Below are positions 1 to 7,583 of a stretch of 19,845 nucleotides of DNA, piece after piece. Under the pieces are notes generated by a model. That model saw nothing but the letters and a program-made list of their open reading frames with translations, was not told the DNA's origin and did not search any database. A program made the translations under genes and the position numbers. The stretch is from JALYUA01 sp038229875. GTDB taxonomy: Bacteria > Acidobacteriota > Thermoanaerobaculia > UBA5066 > Gp7-AA6. Each line of letters opens with the position of its first letter. The stretch's first letter is position 1. The DNA is taken from assembly GCA_038229875.1 (NCBI GenBank), contig JBBROA010000079.1:1-19845 (forward strand), in the 5' to 3' direction.

Positions 1-28
1 ATACTTATGAGAGGGGACTCTCCTTCGC

Positions 29-1891
29 ATGAAGGCTGAAAACGATAAAGGGGGACGGGAAACCGAGTCGATGCAAACGGATCAAGAAATGACGCCCCAG
101 GAATACGAGCACCTCCTGGCTCAGTACGAAAACTCGTTCAAGAATCTCCAGGAAGGGCAGATCATCCGGGGCCGGGTTCTCACGGTGACCCCCTCTGAAG
201 TGATCGTCGACATCGGCTACAAGTCGGAGGGCATGATCCCGGTTTCGGAGTTCACGGATTTCTCCGGAAACGTGATGGTCAAGCCGGGCGACGCCGTCGA
301 CGTGCTTCTGGAACGCACGGAAGACCAGAACGGCTACGTCGTCCTCTCAAAGGACAAAGCCGAGAAAATGAAGGTCTGGGACGAGGTCGAGAAATCCTAC
401 CGCTCGGGCTCCACGGTCCGCGGCCGGGTGATCGACCGGATCAAGGGCGGCCTGGCGGTCGACATCGGAGTCAAGGCGTTCCTGCCGGGCTCCCTGGTTG
501 ACGTCAAGCCGGTGAAGAACCTCGAGTCGCTGCGCGGGAAGGACCTCGATTTCAAGGTCATTTCGGTCGACAAGAAGCGCGGAAACATCGTGCTTTCCCG
601 CAAGGCCGTCGTCGAGGTCGAGCAGGAAGCCAAGAAGAAGGAGACCCTCCAGCTCCTCGAAGAGGGCCGGGTCCTCCGCGGAACGGTCAAGAACCTGACC
701 GACTACGGCGCGTTCGTGGACCTCGGCGGTCTCGACGGCCTGCTCCACGTCACCGACATGTCCTGGGGCCGAGTGAATCATCCGTCGGACCTGGTCAAGG
801 TCGGCGACGAGATCGACGTCGTAGTCCTGAAATTCGACCGCGAGACCGAGCGCGTCTCGCTCGGCACCAAGCAGCTCACCGATGATCCCTGGAGTCACGT
901 GCCGGAGCGCTATCCGACGGGATCCCGCGTCACCGGCCGCGTCACGAACGTGACCGACTACGGTGCGTTCGTCGAGCTCGAGGAAGGGGTCGAGGGCCTC
1001 GTCCACGTCTCCGAGATGTCCTGGTCCAAGAAGGTCAAGAATCCTTCCAAGGTCGTTTCGCCCGGCGATACCGTCGAGGCGATCGTCTCGGACGTCAACC
1101 GCGACGCGCGGCGCATCTCCCTGTCCCTGAAAGACACGCTCCCCGATCCGTGGGAGAGCGTGGTCGAGAAGTACCAGATCGGAAGCCGCGTCAACGGCAA
1201 GGTCCGGAACCTGACTGACTTCGGCGCTTTCGTCGAAATCGAAGAGGGCGTGGACGGGCTCGTGCACGTCTCCGACATGTCGTGGACCAAGCGCATCAAG
1301 CACCCGTCGGAAGTCCTGAAGAAGGGCGACGACGTCGAAGCGATCATCACGTCGATCGACCAGGAGAACCGGCGCATTTCTCTATCGATCAAGGAATTCC
1401 AGCCGAATGACTGGCAGACCTTCAAGGACAAGTACCAGGCCGGCGACGTGGTCGAGGGCATCGTCACCCGCGTGGCGGATTTCGGCGTCTTCGTGCAGAT
1501 CGAAGGGCTCGTCGAGGGCCTGATGCACGTGTCGGAAACGCCGGTCGGACGCGGTGAAAAGCCGCAGGATCACTACAAGGAAGGCGACCCGCTCCGCGCC
1601 CGCATCCTCCGGATCGAGGACGCGGAGATGAAGGTCGGGCTGTCGGGCCAGGGCGTCGAGCCCGCCGCTCCCTCTCTTCCCGCCGCGGAAGGAGAGGCCG
1701 AGGCCGCTCCCGCCTTCGTCGAGGCCTCTGCGCCGGCTTCCGCTCTCGAGGCCCCTGTTGAGGCTACCGCCGAGGCTGCCCCGGCAGAGGCGGCGGCGGC
1801 GCCGGTCGAGACATCCGTGGCCGGGGTCGAGGGCGTCGTCAAGAAGAAGCGCACCCGTAAGAAGGCGGAAGACGCCGCCCCGAAGAGTTAG
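29..1891 (+). CDS. rpsA: 30S ribosomal protein S1
   Basis: This protein binds mRNA on the 30S subunit and helps place it for translation initiation. Six S1 (OB-fold) repeats can be read in order, starting near residues 43 (GQIIRGRV), 126, 211 (EGRVLRGTV), 297, 384 and 471. Repeats 3 to 5 are the most alike and carry the typical 'YGAFV' or 'FGAFV' and 'GLVHVSEMSW' core. After about residue 540 comes a low-complexity Ala/Glu/Pro tail that ends in a basic patch (KKKRTRKK). The length of 620 residues suits a six-domain S1 with an added tail. The ATG at 29 follows a GAGAGGGG stretch that also forms a small hairpin (9-22, GGGA loop). An ATG at 71 (MQTDQ) is an alternative start. The neighbouring HU/IHF gene matches the classic rpsA-ihfB linkage known from proteobacteria. 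Confidence 0.96.
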   Translation: MKAENDKGGRETESMQTDQEMTPQEYEHLLAQYENSFKNLQEGQIIRGRVLTVTPSEVIVDIGYKSEGMIPVSEFTDFSGNVMVKPGDAVDVLLERTEDQNGYVVLSKDKAEKMKVWDEVEKSYRSGSTVRGRVIDRIKGGLAVDIGVKAFLPGSLVDVKPVKNLESLRGKDLDFKVISVDKKRGNIVLSRKAVVEVEQEAKKKETLQLLEEGRVLRGTVKNLTDYGAFVDLGGLDGLLHVTDMSWGRVNHPSDLVKVGDEIDVVVLKFDRETERVSLGTKQLTDDPWSHVPERYPTGSRVTGRVTNVTDYGAFVELEEGVEGLVHVSEMSWSKKVKNPSKVVSPGDTVEAIVSDVNRDARRISLSLKDTLPDPWESVVEKYQIGSRVNGKVRNLTDFGAFVEIEEGVDGLVHVSDMSWTKRIKHPSEVLKKGDDVEAIITSIDQENRRISLSIKEFQPNDWQTFKDKYQAGDVVEGIVTRVADFGVFVQIEGLVEGLMHVSETPVGRGEKPQDHYKEGDPLRARILRIEDAEMKVGLSGQGVEPAAPSLPAAEGEAEAAPAFVEASAPASALEAPVEATAEAAPAEAAAAPVETSVAGVEGVVKKKRTRKKAEDAAPKS

Positions 1892-1932
1892 CGGAGCCAG
1901 CCGAGCATGTCGACGGGTACTCGGGGCGTTCT

Positions 1933-1954
1933 GCGGGCGGCGAGTGCCGTCCGC
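1933..1954 (+). other. Intergenic hairpin between rpsA and the HU/IHF gene
   Basis: GCGGGCGGC (1933-1941) pairs with GCCGTCCGC (1946-1954) across a 4-base loop, giving nine base pairs with one G-U wobble. No T-run follows, so this is not a standard intrinsic terminator. It could be an RNA processing or stabilising structure, or simply chance in G+C-rich DNA. The rest of the 92-base gap shows only a modest AGGGA ribosome binding site before the next ATG. Confidence 0.35.
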
Positions 1955-1983
1955 CGCCTCGTCCGTCCGTTCCAGGGAACGGT

Positions 1984-2259
1984 ATGACGAAAGCCGAGCT
2001 GATCGAGAGGGTCGCCGTCGCGACCGACGTCACCAAGAAACAGGCGGAAGCGATCGTCGACACGGTTTTCGACGCCATCGTCCGGTCGCTCAAGGAAGGC
2101 CAGAAGATCGAGCTTCGGGGATTCGGCTCCTTCCGTCTTCGCGAGCGGGGTGCCCGTATGGGGCGCAATCCGAAAACCGGCGTGAAGGTCTCGGTGCCAG
2201 CCAAAAAGATTCCGTATTTCAAGCCCGGCAAGGAACTGAAAGAGCTCATCAACCGTTGA
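1984..2259 (+). CDS. HU/IHF family DNA-binding protein (IHF-beta-like)
   Basis: This is a small histone-like protein that binds and bends DNA as a dimer in the nucleoid. Its 91 residues match the family length from end to end. The N-terminal helices (MTKAELIERVA) are followed by the signature beta-arm region 'RGFGSFRLRERGARMGRNPKTG' (read in parts: GFGSF near residue 47, GRNPKTG near 60) and the C-terminal 'IPYFKPGKELKELIN'. The arm sequence and the position just after rpsA both resemble IhfB more than classic HU. The partner subunit is not in the window, so HU homodimer versus IHF subunit stays open. The ATG at 1984 has a weak AGGGA about five bases upstream. Confidence 0.93.
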   Translation: MTKAELIERVAVATDVTKKQAEAIVDTVFDAIVRSLKEGQKIELRGFGSFRLRERGARMGRNPKTGVKVSVPAKKIPYFKPGKELKELINR

Positions 2260-2266
2260 TCGGGTG

Positions 2267-2761
2267 ATGCCGGACGTCCTCTTCGCCCCCTGGCGCTACG
2301 AATACCTCGTGTCTGATAAGTCGGGAACGACCTGTTTTTTCTGCGAGGCCGCCGCTTCGGAAACCGATGAGGACACCCTCGTCGTCTTTCGCGGCCGGAA
2401 AGTGTTCGTCATTCTGAACCGCTACCCCTATACCAACGGACACGTGATGGTTGCGCCGTACGCCCATGAGGCCCGCCTTTCCGGATCCTCCGACGAGACG
2501 CTGACGGAGCTCATCCGCATGGTCGCGAAGGCCGAGCGCATCCTGACCACGGCATACAAGACGGACGGCTTGAACGTCGGGATCAACTTCGGCTCCGCCG
2601 CCGGTGCGGGGGTCGCGGACCACTACCACGTGCATCTTGTGCCCCGGTGGAGCGGAGACACAAACTTCATGACGGTGACCGGAGACGTTCGGGTCGTTCC
2701 CGAGAAGCCCGCGGCGACCCTGTCGCGTCTGCGCCCGCTCTTTGCGGACGAGCCGAAATGA
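2267..2761 (+). CDS. HIT family nucleotide hydrolase/phosphorylase
   Basis: This is a histidine-triad protein, a family that hydrolyses or phosphorolyses nucleotides such as diadenosine tetraphosphate. The triad is visible as H-Y-H-V-H near residue 120, followed by LVPRW and then GDTNFM, as in the Ap4A phosphorylase-like branch. 'NRYPYTNGHVMVAPY' is the typical N-terminal core. A Cys pair (TTCFFC, near residues 23-27) resembles the zinc-binding CxxC of that branch. The reading frame has a GTG at 2264 followed directly by an ATG at 2267; I chose the ATG, which gives 164 residues. Only a few bases separate it from the upstream HU/IHF stop codon. Its own stop overlaps the next start (ATGA), which suggests cotranscription and translational coupling. 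The exact substrate cannot be told from sequence. Confidence 0.92.
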   Translation: MPDVLFAPWRYEYLVSDKSGTTCFFCEAAASETDEDTLVVFRGRKVFVILNRYPYTNGHVMVAPYAHEARLSGSSDETLTELIRMVAKAERILTTAYKTDGLNVGINFGSAAGAGVADHYHVHLVPRWSGDTNFMTVTGDVRVVPEKPAATLSRLRPLFADEPK

Positions 2762-3147
2762 CGTCGCAGGCGCCGAACGCGTCGCGGCGCTGGATCGCCG
2801 TCGTGCTCGCCTGGGTGTTCCCCGGCCTCGGCCATGCCTACCTCGGGCGGCCCCGCACCGGCCTGGTCTACGCGGCCGTCGTCACCACCACGTTCGTCCT
2901 CGGACTGTCGTTTCAGGGCCGTTTGTACACGATCGAGCCCGGACAGCCGCTGTCGATCCTCGCGACGTTCGCCGTCTACGGCGCCGGTCTGTTGAACATC
3001 GCCGGCCGGCTGCTCTCCGACAATCCGGGCGGCGCGGTTCTGTCGGTGACGTACGAATACGGATGCGCGTATCTCCTGACGGCGGGCCTCATGAACCTGC
3101 TCCTGATGCTCGACGCATTCGACATCGCTGTGGGGCGCAAGGCGTGA
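2758..3147 (+). CDS. Small integral membrane protein, DUF6677-like
   Basis: A 129-residue hydrophobic protein with about four predicted membrane segments. The first (WIAVVLAWVFPGLGHAYLGR, residues 12-31) carries the 'PGLGHxYLGR' motif that I associate with DUF6677 proteins, common in Acidobacteriota. Later segments run at about residues 35-53, 66-85 and 98-119. The function of the family is unknown to me. The start was taken at the ATG at 2758, which overlaps the HIT gene stop (ATGA); the longer frame upstream from 2647 lies inside the HIT gene and is not needed. Its stop overlaps a GTG that opens the next small membrane protein, so the three genes probably form one transcript. Confidence 0.78.
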   Translation: MTSQAPNASRRWIAVVLAWVFPGLGHAYLGRPRTGLVYAAVVTTTFVLGLSFQGRLYTIEPGQPLSILATFAVYGAGLLNIAGRLLSDNPGGAVLSVTYEYGCAYLLTAGLMNLLLMLDAFDIAVGRKA

Positions 3148-3341
3148 TCTACCTGTCCGCGCTCTTCCCGGTGGATCACTTCCTGATCATGGCGCTGTAC
3201 GCGTTTCTGGTGTCCGTCTTTTTCGCGTTCGTGTGGCGCAACGATCGGCGCGAACGGCTCGCGCTCTTCGGAAAAATCTTTGGGGCGCTGATCCTCGGCG
3301 GACTCGCGGTCGCCTGGCTGATGTATCCCTTTCCGGCGTGA
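3144..3341 (+). CDS. Small two-helix membrane protein, function unknown
   Basis: A 65-residue protein starting at a GTG that overlaps the previous stop (GTGA). It has two hydrophobic stretches, about residues 5-27 (SALFPVDHFLIMALYAFLV and on) and 43-62. Between them is a basic, charged loop (RNDRRERLALFGK), so both termini should lie on the same side of the membrane. I do not recognise the family. The tight coupling to the DUF6677-like gene suggests that the two products act together, for example as a small membrane complex, but nothing else in the sequence shows this. The codons are G+C-rich at third positions, as in neighbouring genes, which supports a real gene despite its size. Confidence 0.65.
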   Translation: MIYLSALFPVDHFLIMALYAFLVSVFFAFVWRNDRRERLALFGKIFGALILGGLAVAWLMYPFPA

Positions 3342-3342
3342 A

Positions 3343-3392
3343 GGGTCAGGGCGGCTTCCGTACGCCTGACCCCTCACGCCTCACCCCTCCCG
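3343..3392 (+). repeat. Inverted repeat plus four tandem 7-mers (CCTSACS)
   Basis: GGGTCAGG (3343-3350) is the exact inverse of CCTGACCC (3365-3372), forming a hairpin that can extend to ten pairs with a one-base bulge. The right arm is also the first of four tandem 7-base units: CCTGACC, CCTCACG, CCTCACC and CCTCCCG (3365-3392). The element fills most of the 59-base gap before asnB. There is no T-run, so an intrinsic terminator is unlikely. It looks like a copy of a dispersed intergenic repeat, which one window cannot confirm. Confidence 0.5.
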
Positions 3393-3400
3393 GCTAAAAG

Positions 3401-5260
3401 GTGTGCGGCATCGTCGGATGGGTCGGTCAGGACGTCCTCGACTCCCGCTCCATCGATCGCGCTCTCGAAACCCTGAACCGGCGGGGTCCTGACGGAGCGG
3501 GACAGTGGTGCAGCGGAGACCGAACCGCGATCCTCGGCCACCGGCGGCTCGCGATCCTCGACCCTTCGGTACGCGGCGAGGAACCGTCCCTGGCGCCCGA
3601 CCGATCCTCGGCGTTCATCCATAACGGCGAGATCTACAACTTCCGCGAGATCCGAAGCGGTCTCGAGAAGCGGGGAGAGCGGTTCCTCTCCGAGAGCGAC
3701 GGCGAGGTCGCCCATCGGCTGCTGCGCCTCGACGGTCCGGAGGCTCTCTCCCGCCTGGAAGGGATGTTTGCCCTCGCCCTCTGGGACGATCGCGCGGGCC
3801 GCCTCCTGCTCGCGCGCGACCGCCTCGGCATCAAGCCCCTTTATTACACCCGCCTCGCCGGGGGACTCGCCTTCGCCTCCGAGCCGAAAGCGCTGCTCGC
3901 GCTGCCCGGCGTTTCGGCGCGGCTCGACCCGGACGCCCTCTCCGACTTTCTTTCCTACGGCTACGTGCCGTTCGACCGCTGCATCTTCGCGGGGATCCGG
4001 AAGCTGCCGCCGGCGCACCGTCTGCTCTTCGACCGCGCCGCGGGATCCGTGGCCGTCGAGCCCTTCTGGCGCCTCGAGCGGCGCGACGTGTCCGACGATC
4101 CGGGGGAGTTGAGATCGAGGCTCGACTCGGCCGTTCGGTCCCATCTCGTGTCGGACGTCCCGGTCGGGGCATTTCTCTCGGGAGGGCTCGACTCGAGCAC
4201 CGTCGTCGAGCGGGCGGCGCGGCAGATTCCGGGTCTTCCGACTTTCACTCTCGGATTCCGCGGCGGCGACATGGACGACATGCGCTACGCGAGAATCGCG
4301 GCGGAGGCATTCGGAACGCGCCACCGCGAGGACATTCTCGACGTCAGCGACCTGTCGTCGACTCTCGCCCACTCTGCCGAGGTCTACGACGAGCCGCTCT
4401 ACGACTCGAGCCTGCTCGCGGTCGGGGGAGTCTCCGCTCTCGCCCGCAAAGAGGTCAAGGTCGTGCTGACGGGAGACGGGGGAGACGAGGTCTTCGGCGG
4501 CTACGGATGGGACGAGACCATCGTGCGGTACGAGGGGATGCGGCGAGGCTTCGGCCCGCTCCGGCCGGTTCTCTCAGGCGCCCACCGCGCGTTGATCGAG
4601 CCGCTCGCGCGCCGCCCCTTCGGATCGCGCGCGGCGGGATCCGCGCGGCTCCTCGCTCCCGACTTCATCGACCGGTATTTTCCCGTTCGTGCGTTCTTCG
4701 GGAAACCGGAGCAGGAACGCATCCTGGGTGCGAAGACGCGCGACCCCGCCTGGCTGTTCCGCAAGTTCGACCGGCCCGATCTCCCGCTGGCGCACCGGCT
4801 GCTCTATCTCGATCTGCACACTTATCTTCCGGACAACGGGCTGATGCAGGTCGATCGATCGACGATGGCCGTCGGACTCGAGGCGCGCGTGCCGCTCCTG
4901 GATCGGCAGCTCGTGGAATACGCGTTCTCGCTCCGACCCGAGCGGCTCCTCGTCCCCGGCTCCACCAAGGTGGCGTTCCGCGAGGCGATTCACCCGTGGC
5001 TTCCCGAGGCGATCCGCACGCGGTCGAAAGCGGGATTCTCGACGCCCTTCAAGACGTGGGTCGGAGGCGCAAACCGGGAAGCCGCCTTCCGCGTGCTCGA
5101 ACAGGGGGATCTCGCGGCAGACGGCGTGATCCGTCCCCGCGAGGTGCGCCGCTTCATCGACTTGGGAACGCAGCGTCGCAACAACAAGGTGTGGCTCCTG
5201 CTGAACCTGGAGGCCTGGTACCGGCGGTGGGTCCGCGGCCGGGCTTATGAGGCGCCGTGA
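3401..5260 (+). CDS. asnB: Asparagine synthase (glutamine-hydrolysing) family protein
   Basis: A two-domain amidotransferase that takes ammonia from glutamine and transfers it to an ATP-activated carboxylate, classically aspartate. Residue Cys2 after the initiator is the glutaminase nucleophile, which fixes the start at the GTG at 3401 (M-C-G-I-V-G). The class-II glutaminase domain (about 1-210) shows RRGPDG, GHRRLAILD, NGEIYNF and RDRLGIKPLYY. The synthetase domain carries the ATP-pyrophosphatase loop SGGLDSS (260-266) and TGDGGDEVFGGY. Its 619 residues fit the long AsnB type often found in polysaccharide and exosortase clusters. No clear ribosome binding site precedes it. The convergent neighbours are sugar dehydrogenase and aminotransferase genes, so a role in amidating a glycan or a uronic acid is possible. 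Plain asparagine synthesis is the default reading. Confidence 0.9.
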   Translation: MCGIVGWVGQDVLDSRSIDRALETLNRRGPDGAGQWCSGDRTAILGHRRLAILDPSVRGEEPSLAPDRSSAFIHNGEIYNFREIRSGLEKRGERFLSESDGEVAHRLLRLDGPEALSRLEGMFALALWDDRAGRLLLARDRLGIKPLYYTRLAGGLAFASEPKALLALPGVSARLDPDALSDFLSYGYVPFDRCIFAGIRKLPPAHRLLFDRAAGSVAVEPFWRLERRDVSDDPGELRSRLDSAVRSHLVSDVPVGAFLSGGLDSSTVVERAARQIPGLPTFTLGFRGGDMDDMRYARIAAEAFGTRHREDILDVSDLSSTLAHSAEVYDEPLYDSSLLAVGGVSALARKEVKVVLTGDGGDEVFGGYGWDETIVRYEGMRRGFGPLRPVLSGAHRALIEPLARRPFGSRAAGSARLLAPDFIDRYFPVRAFFGKPEQERILGAKTRDPAWLFRKFDRPDLPLAHRLLYLDLHTYLPDNGLMQVDRSTMAVGLEARVPLLDRQLVEYAFSLRPERLLVPGSTKVAFREAIHPWLPEAIRTRSKAGFSTPFKTWVGGANREAAFRVLEQGDLAADGVIRPREVRRFIDLGTQRRNNKVWLLLNLEAWYRRWVRGRAYEAP

Positions 5261-5375
5261 GCGGGAGCCGAGCGACCAACGGGAGCGCGCTGCCCGCCAG
5301 CGTCGCCAGCCCCTCGGACCGGACCAGGCCGCGCGGGTCGGAGATGAGCCCCAGGATCCCGGCGGCCCTCTTCAC
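5261..5375 (-). pseudogene. Possible 5' remnant of a gene downstream of the aminotransferase
   Basis: Between the convergent ends of asnB and the aminotransferase gene there are 131 bases. On the minus strand, a frame opening at the GTG at 5375, just 16 bases after the aminotransferase stop, reads about 38 codons before entering the asnB antisense region. Nearly every codon in it ends in G or C, unlike the other two frames on that strand, which is the usual coding signature here. It reads VKRAAGILGLISDPRG and then a hydrophobic run (GLATLAGSALPLVARLPL). This loosely resembles the N-terminus of a membrane protein such as a polysaccharide flippase, but the stretch is too short to assign. The GTG overlaps a CCGGC-TTGC-GCCGG hairpin (5375-5388). 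Confidence 0.28.
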
Positions 5376-5391
5376 CGGCTTGCGCCGGAGA

Positions 5392-6486
5392 TCACGCGTG
5401 CTCGAAGAAAACCTGGACGCCGGCGATGACGGTCTCGACCTCATCCTCGGTCAGCGACGGAAAGATCGGCAGCGAGAGGCTCGTCCGACCCAGACCCTCG
5501 CACTCCGGGAGCGACGGGACGGGTCCGTATGGCGCCATCGCTGGCTGAAGATGGTTCGGGATGGGGTAATGAACCCCGGTCTCGACGCCCGAGCGCCTCA
5601 GGTGGTCGCGGAGGGCGTCGCGGGTCGCTTCGTCCTTCAGTCGGATCGGATACAGGTGGTAGACCATCCGGGTCCCCGGCCGCTCGACAGGGATCTGCAA
5701 CCCGTCGATCCCCGTCAACGCTGTGTCGTAGTGGCGGGCGACCGCGCGCCGCTTCTCGATGAAATCCTCGAGGAGCGCGAGCTGCTTTCGTCCCACGGCG
5801 GCCTGGATCTCGTTGAACCGCAGATTGAACCCGACCACGACGTGCGTGTACTTGTCCGTGCGTCCGTGGTCGCGAAGAAGGCGGACCGTCCGCGCGATCT
5901 CGTCGTCATCCGTGGTCACCATGCCGCCGTCGCCGAACACCGTCAGGTTCTTGGACGGATAAAAGGAGAAGCAGCCGGTCCGGCCGAAGGACCCGACGGT
6001 CTTCTCTCCGAAGCGCGCTCCGTGGGCCTGGCAGCAGTCCTCGACGATCCAGAGGCCATGCCGCTCGGCGAGCCCGCGCAGGGAAGTCAGGTCCGCCGCG
6101 CCGCCATAAAGGTGAACGGGGACGATGCCGACCGTCTTCGGTGTTACCCGGGACGATGCGTCTGCGGGATCGATCGCTCCGTAACGGTCCACGTCGACCA
6201 TCACCACTGTGCCCCCCGCGTGAATAATTCCCTCGATCGTGGGAAACGCCGTCATCGACGGGACGAGCACTTCGTCGCCGGGCCGCACTCCGAGCGCGAG
6301 GAGCGAAAGCTGGATCGCGGACGTACCCTGCGAGACCGCGACGGCGTGCTTCGTCCCGACGTAGGCGGCGAACTCGTTCTCGAACGCTTTCGTCTCGGGG
6401 CCGAGAATGAACCGGCCCGACTCGACGACGTCGAGCATGGCCGAGATCATCTCGGGAGTGACGGTGACTCGCGAGAGCGGTATCAA
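5392..6486 (-). CDS. DegT/DnrJ/EryC1 family sugar aminotransferase
   Basis: A PLP-dependent enzyme of the type that transaminates keto-sugar nucleotides for surface glycans. The fold markers are clear: 'GRFILGPETKAFENEFA' near residues 24-40, 'GTSAIQL', the acidic PLP-ring contact 'VEDCCQAHGA', and the Schiff-base lysine Lys179 in 'SFYPSKNLTVFGDGG'. Its 364 residues are the normal length. The frame is open far upstream, but that part runs across the dehydrogenase gene. The best start is a TTG at 6486 whose last two bases and next base form the TGA of the dehydrogenase (TTGA overlap). The protein then begins IPLSRVTVTPEM, as relatives do. Tight coupling to the upstream Gfo/Idh dehydrogenase suggests the two act in sequence: oxidation to a 3-keto sugar nucleotide, then transamination. 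The sugar itself is not determined by sequence. Confidence 0.9.
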   Translation of the reverse strand: MIPLSRVTVTPEMISAMLDVVESGRFILGPETKAFENEFAAYVGTKHAVAVSQGTSAIQLSLLALGVRPGDEVLVPSMTAFPTIEGIIHAGGTVVMVDVDRYGAIDPADASSRVTPKTVGIVPVHLYGGAADLTSLRGLAERHGLWIVEDCCQAHGARFGEKTVGSFGRTGCFSFYPSKNLTVFGDGGMVTTDDDEIARTVRLLRDHGRTDKYTHVVVGFNLRFNEIQAAVGRKQLALLEDFIEKRRAVARHYDTALTGIDGLQIPVERPGTRMVYHLYPIRLKDEATRDALRDHLRRSGVETGVHYPIPNHLQPAMAPYGPVPSLPECEGLGRTSLSLPIFPSLTEDEVETVIAGVQVFFEHA

Positions 6487-7580
6487 GCGGTTTTTGAGGA
6501 AACCGGAATCCGGCCGAGCCTCGAGTGGACTGCCTCGAAGGGAAAGGAAATCTCCCGGCCCGATTCGATCGATTCGTAGAGCGCGGTGATTACCTCGAGA
6601 GAGCGCCGCCCCTCGCGACCGTCGACCGGCGGCTTTTCGCCCCCCCCGATCGCGTCGAACGCGGCCTCGTAGTAAGCGTGATGGCCAAACCCGTACACGT
6701 CCGGAGGGTTCGTCCGGCTGGTCTCGAGGACGCTGGCGTCCTCTTCGGTGGGCTCCTCGAACCGCCAGACCGACATTTCGTTCATCGCGAATCCTCCGAC
6801 GACCACCGTTCCCTTCTCCCCGAGAACGGAGATGGACCCCTCGAGATCGACGGGGCGCGCCGCCGTCGTCGCTTCGATGATTCCCAGCGCACCGCCGGCG
6901 AAACGCAGAAGCGCGATCCCCGTGTCCTCGGCTTCGATCGCGACCAGCCGCGTGGTGCTCATCGCCGTGACGGCAACAACGTCGCCCATCGTGTAGAGCA
7001 GCATGTCGACATGGTGAGAGGCCTGGTTCGAGAAGACCCCGCCGTCCATCGCCCACGTTCCCCGCCACGGCGCCTGGTCGTAGTAGTCCTGACGCCGGCA
7101 CCAGCGCACGCGCACGGTCCCGAGCACCAGTTTCCCGAACCGCCCGCCGTCCAGTGCGGCCTTGAGCCTGCGGATCGGCAGGTTGTACCGGTTTTGCTTC
7201 ACGACGAAGAGCCGGGTGCCGGCGCGGTCGCATTGCTCGATCATGGCGTCGGCGTCGGGAAGCGTCAGAGCCATGGGCTTCTCGACCACCACGTTCTGGA
7301 CGCCGGCGCGAGAGGCGGCCAGAACCTGCTCGCAGTGATCGCCGGAGGGCGTGCAGATCGAGACCAGGTCCGGAGACTCCGCCGCCAGCATCGACTCGAG
7401 ACTCGTGTAGGGCCGCCCGGCAAACTTTTCCGCCAGACCGGCCGCCTTGTCGGGGCGGACGTCGACCAGGGCTACGAGCTTTGAACGCGGCGAGCCCGCC
7501 AGTATCGCGGCGTGGCGCTGCCCGATGCGGCCGCAGCCGATCAGTGCCGTTTTCCAGGGAGGAGGGGGGGGCGAAGTCAT
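6483..7580 (-). CDS. Gfo/Idh/MocA family sugar-nucleotide dehydrogenase (WlbA-like)
   Basis: An NAD(P)-dependent dehydrogenase of 365 residues. The Rossmann motif GCGRIG is at residues 15-20, the catalytic-region EKP at 100-102, and a substrate-site block DGGVFSNQASHHVD at 179-192. The run 'RLFVVKQNRYN', then 'YYDQAPWRGTW', then 'LEGSISVLGEKGTVVVGG' closely matches what I remember of Bordetella WlbA. WlbA oxidises the 3-position of UDP-GlcNAc-uronate before transamination by WlbC. GnnA, the lipid A counterpart that oxidises UDP-GlcNAc itself, is the alternative, favoured by the adjacency to lpxB. The ATG at 7580 is followed by a C8 tract encoding five prolines (MTSPPPPPW), which could slip. 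It is divergent from lpxB with a 71-base gap and overlaps the aminotransferase start. Confidence 0.88.
   Translation of the reverse strand: MTSPPPPPWKTALIGCGRIGQRHAAILAGSPRSKLVALVDVRPDKAAGLAEKFAGRPYTSLESMLAAESPDLVSICTPSGDHCEQVLAASRAGVQNVVVEKPMALTLPDADAMIEQCDRAGTRLFVVKQNRYNLPIRRLKAALDGGRFGKLVLGTVRVRWCRRQDYYDQAPWRGTWAMDGGVFSNQASHHVDMLLYTMGDVVAVTAMSTTRLVAIEAEDTGIALLRFAGGALGIIEATTAARPVDLEGSISVLGEKGTVVVGGFAMNEMSVWRFEEPTEEDASVLETSRTNPPDVYGFGHHAYYEAAFDAIGGGEKPPVDGREGRRSLEVITALYESIESGREISFPFEAVHSRLGRIPVSSKTA
7564..7571 (-). repeat. C8 homopolymer at the start of the dehydrogenase gene
   Basis: Eight consecutive cytosines on the coding strand cover codons 4 to 6 and part of the first Pro codons after MTS. 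They are followed by CCT CCT CCC, so codons 4-8 are all proline. A gain or loss of one base would shift the frame within the first ten codons. Confidence 0.85.
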
Positions 7581-7583
7581 CGA

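Noticed and set aside
5257..6579. A 440-codon plus-strand open frame opposite the aminotransferase gene
   Set aside because: It is antisense to a clear PLP aminotransferase, is rich in Arg, Asp and Pro as expected for a G+C-rich shadow frame, and shows no known motif.
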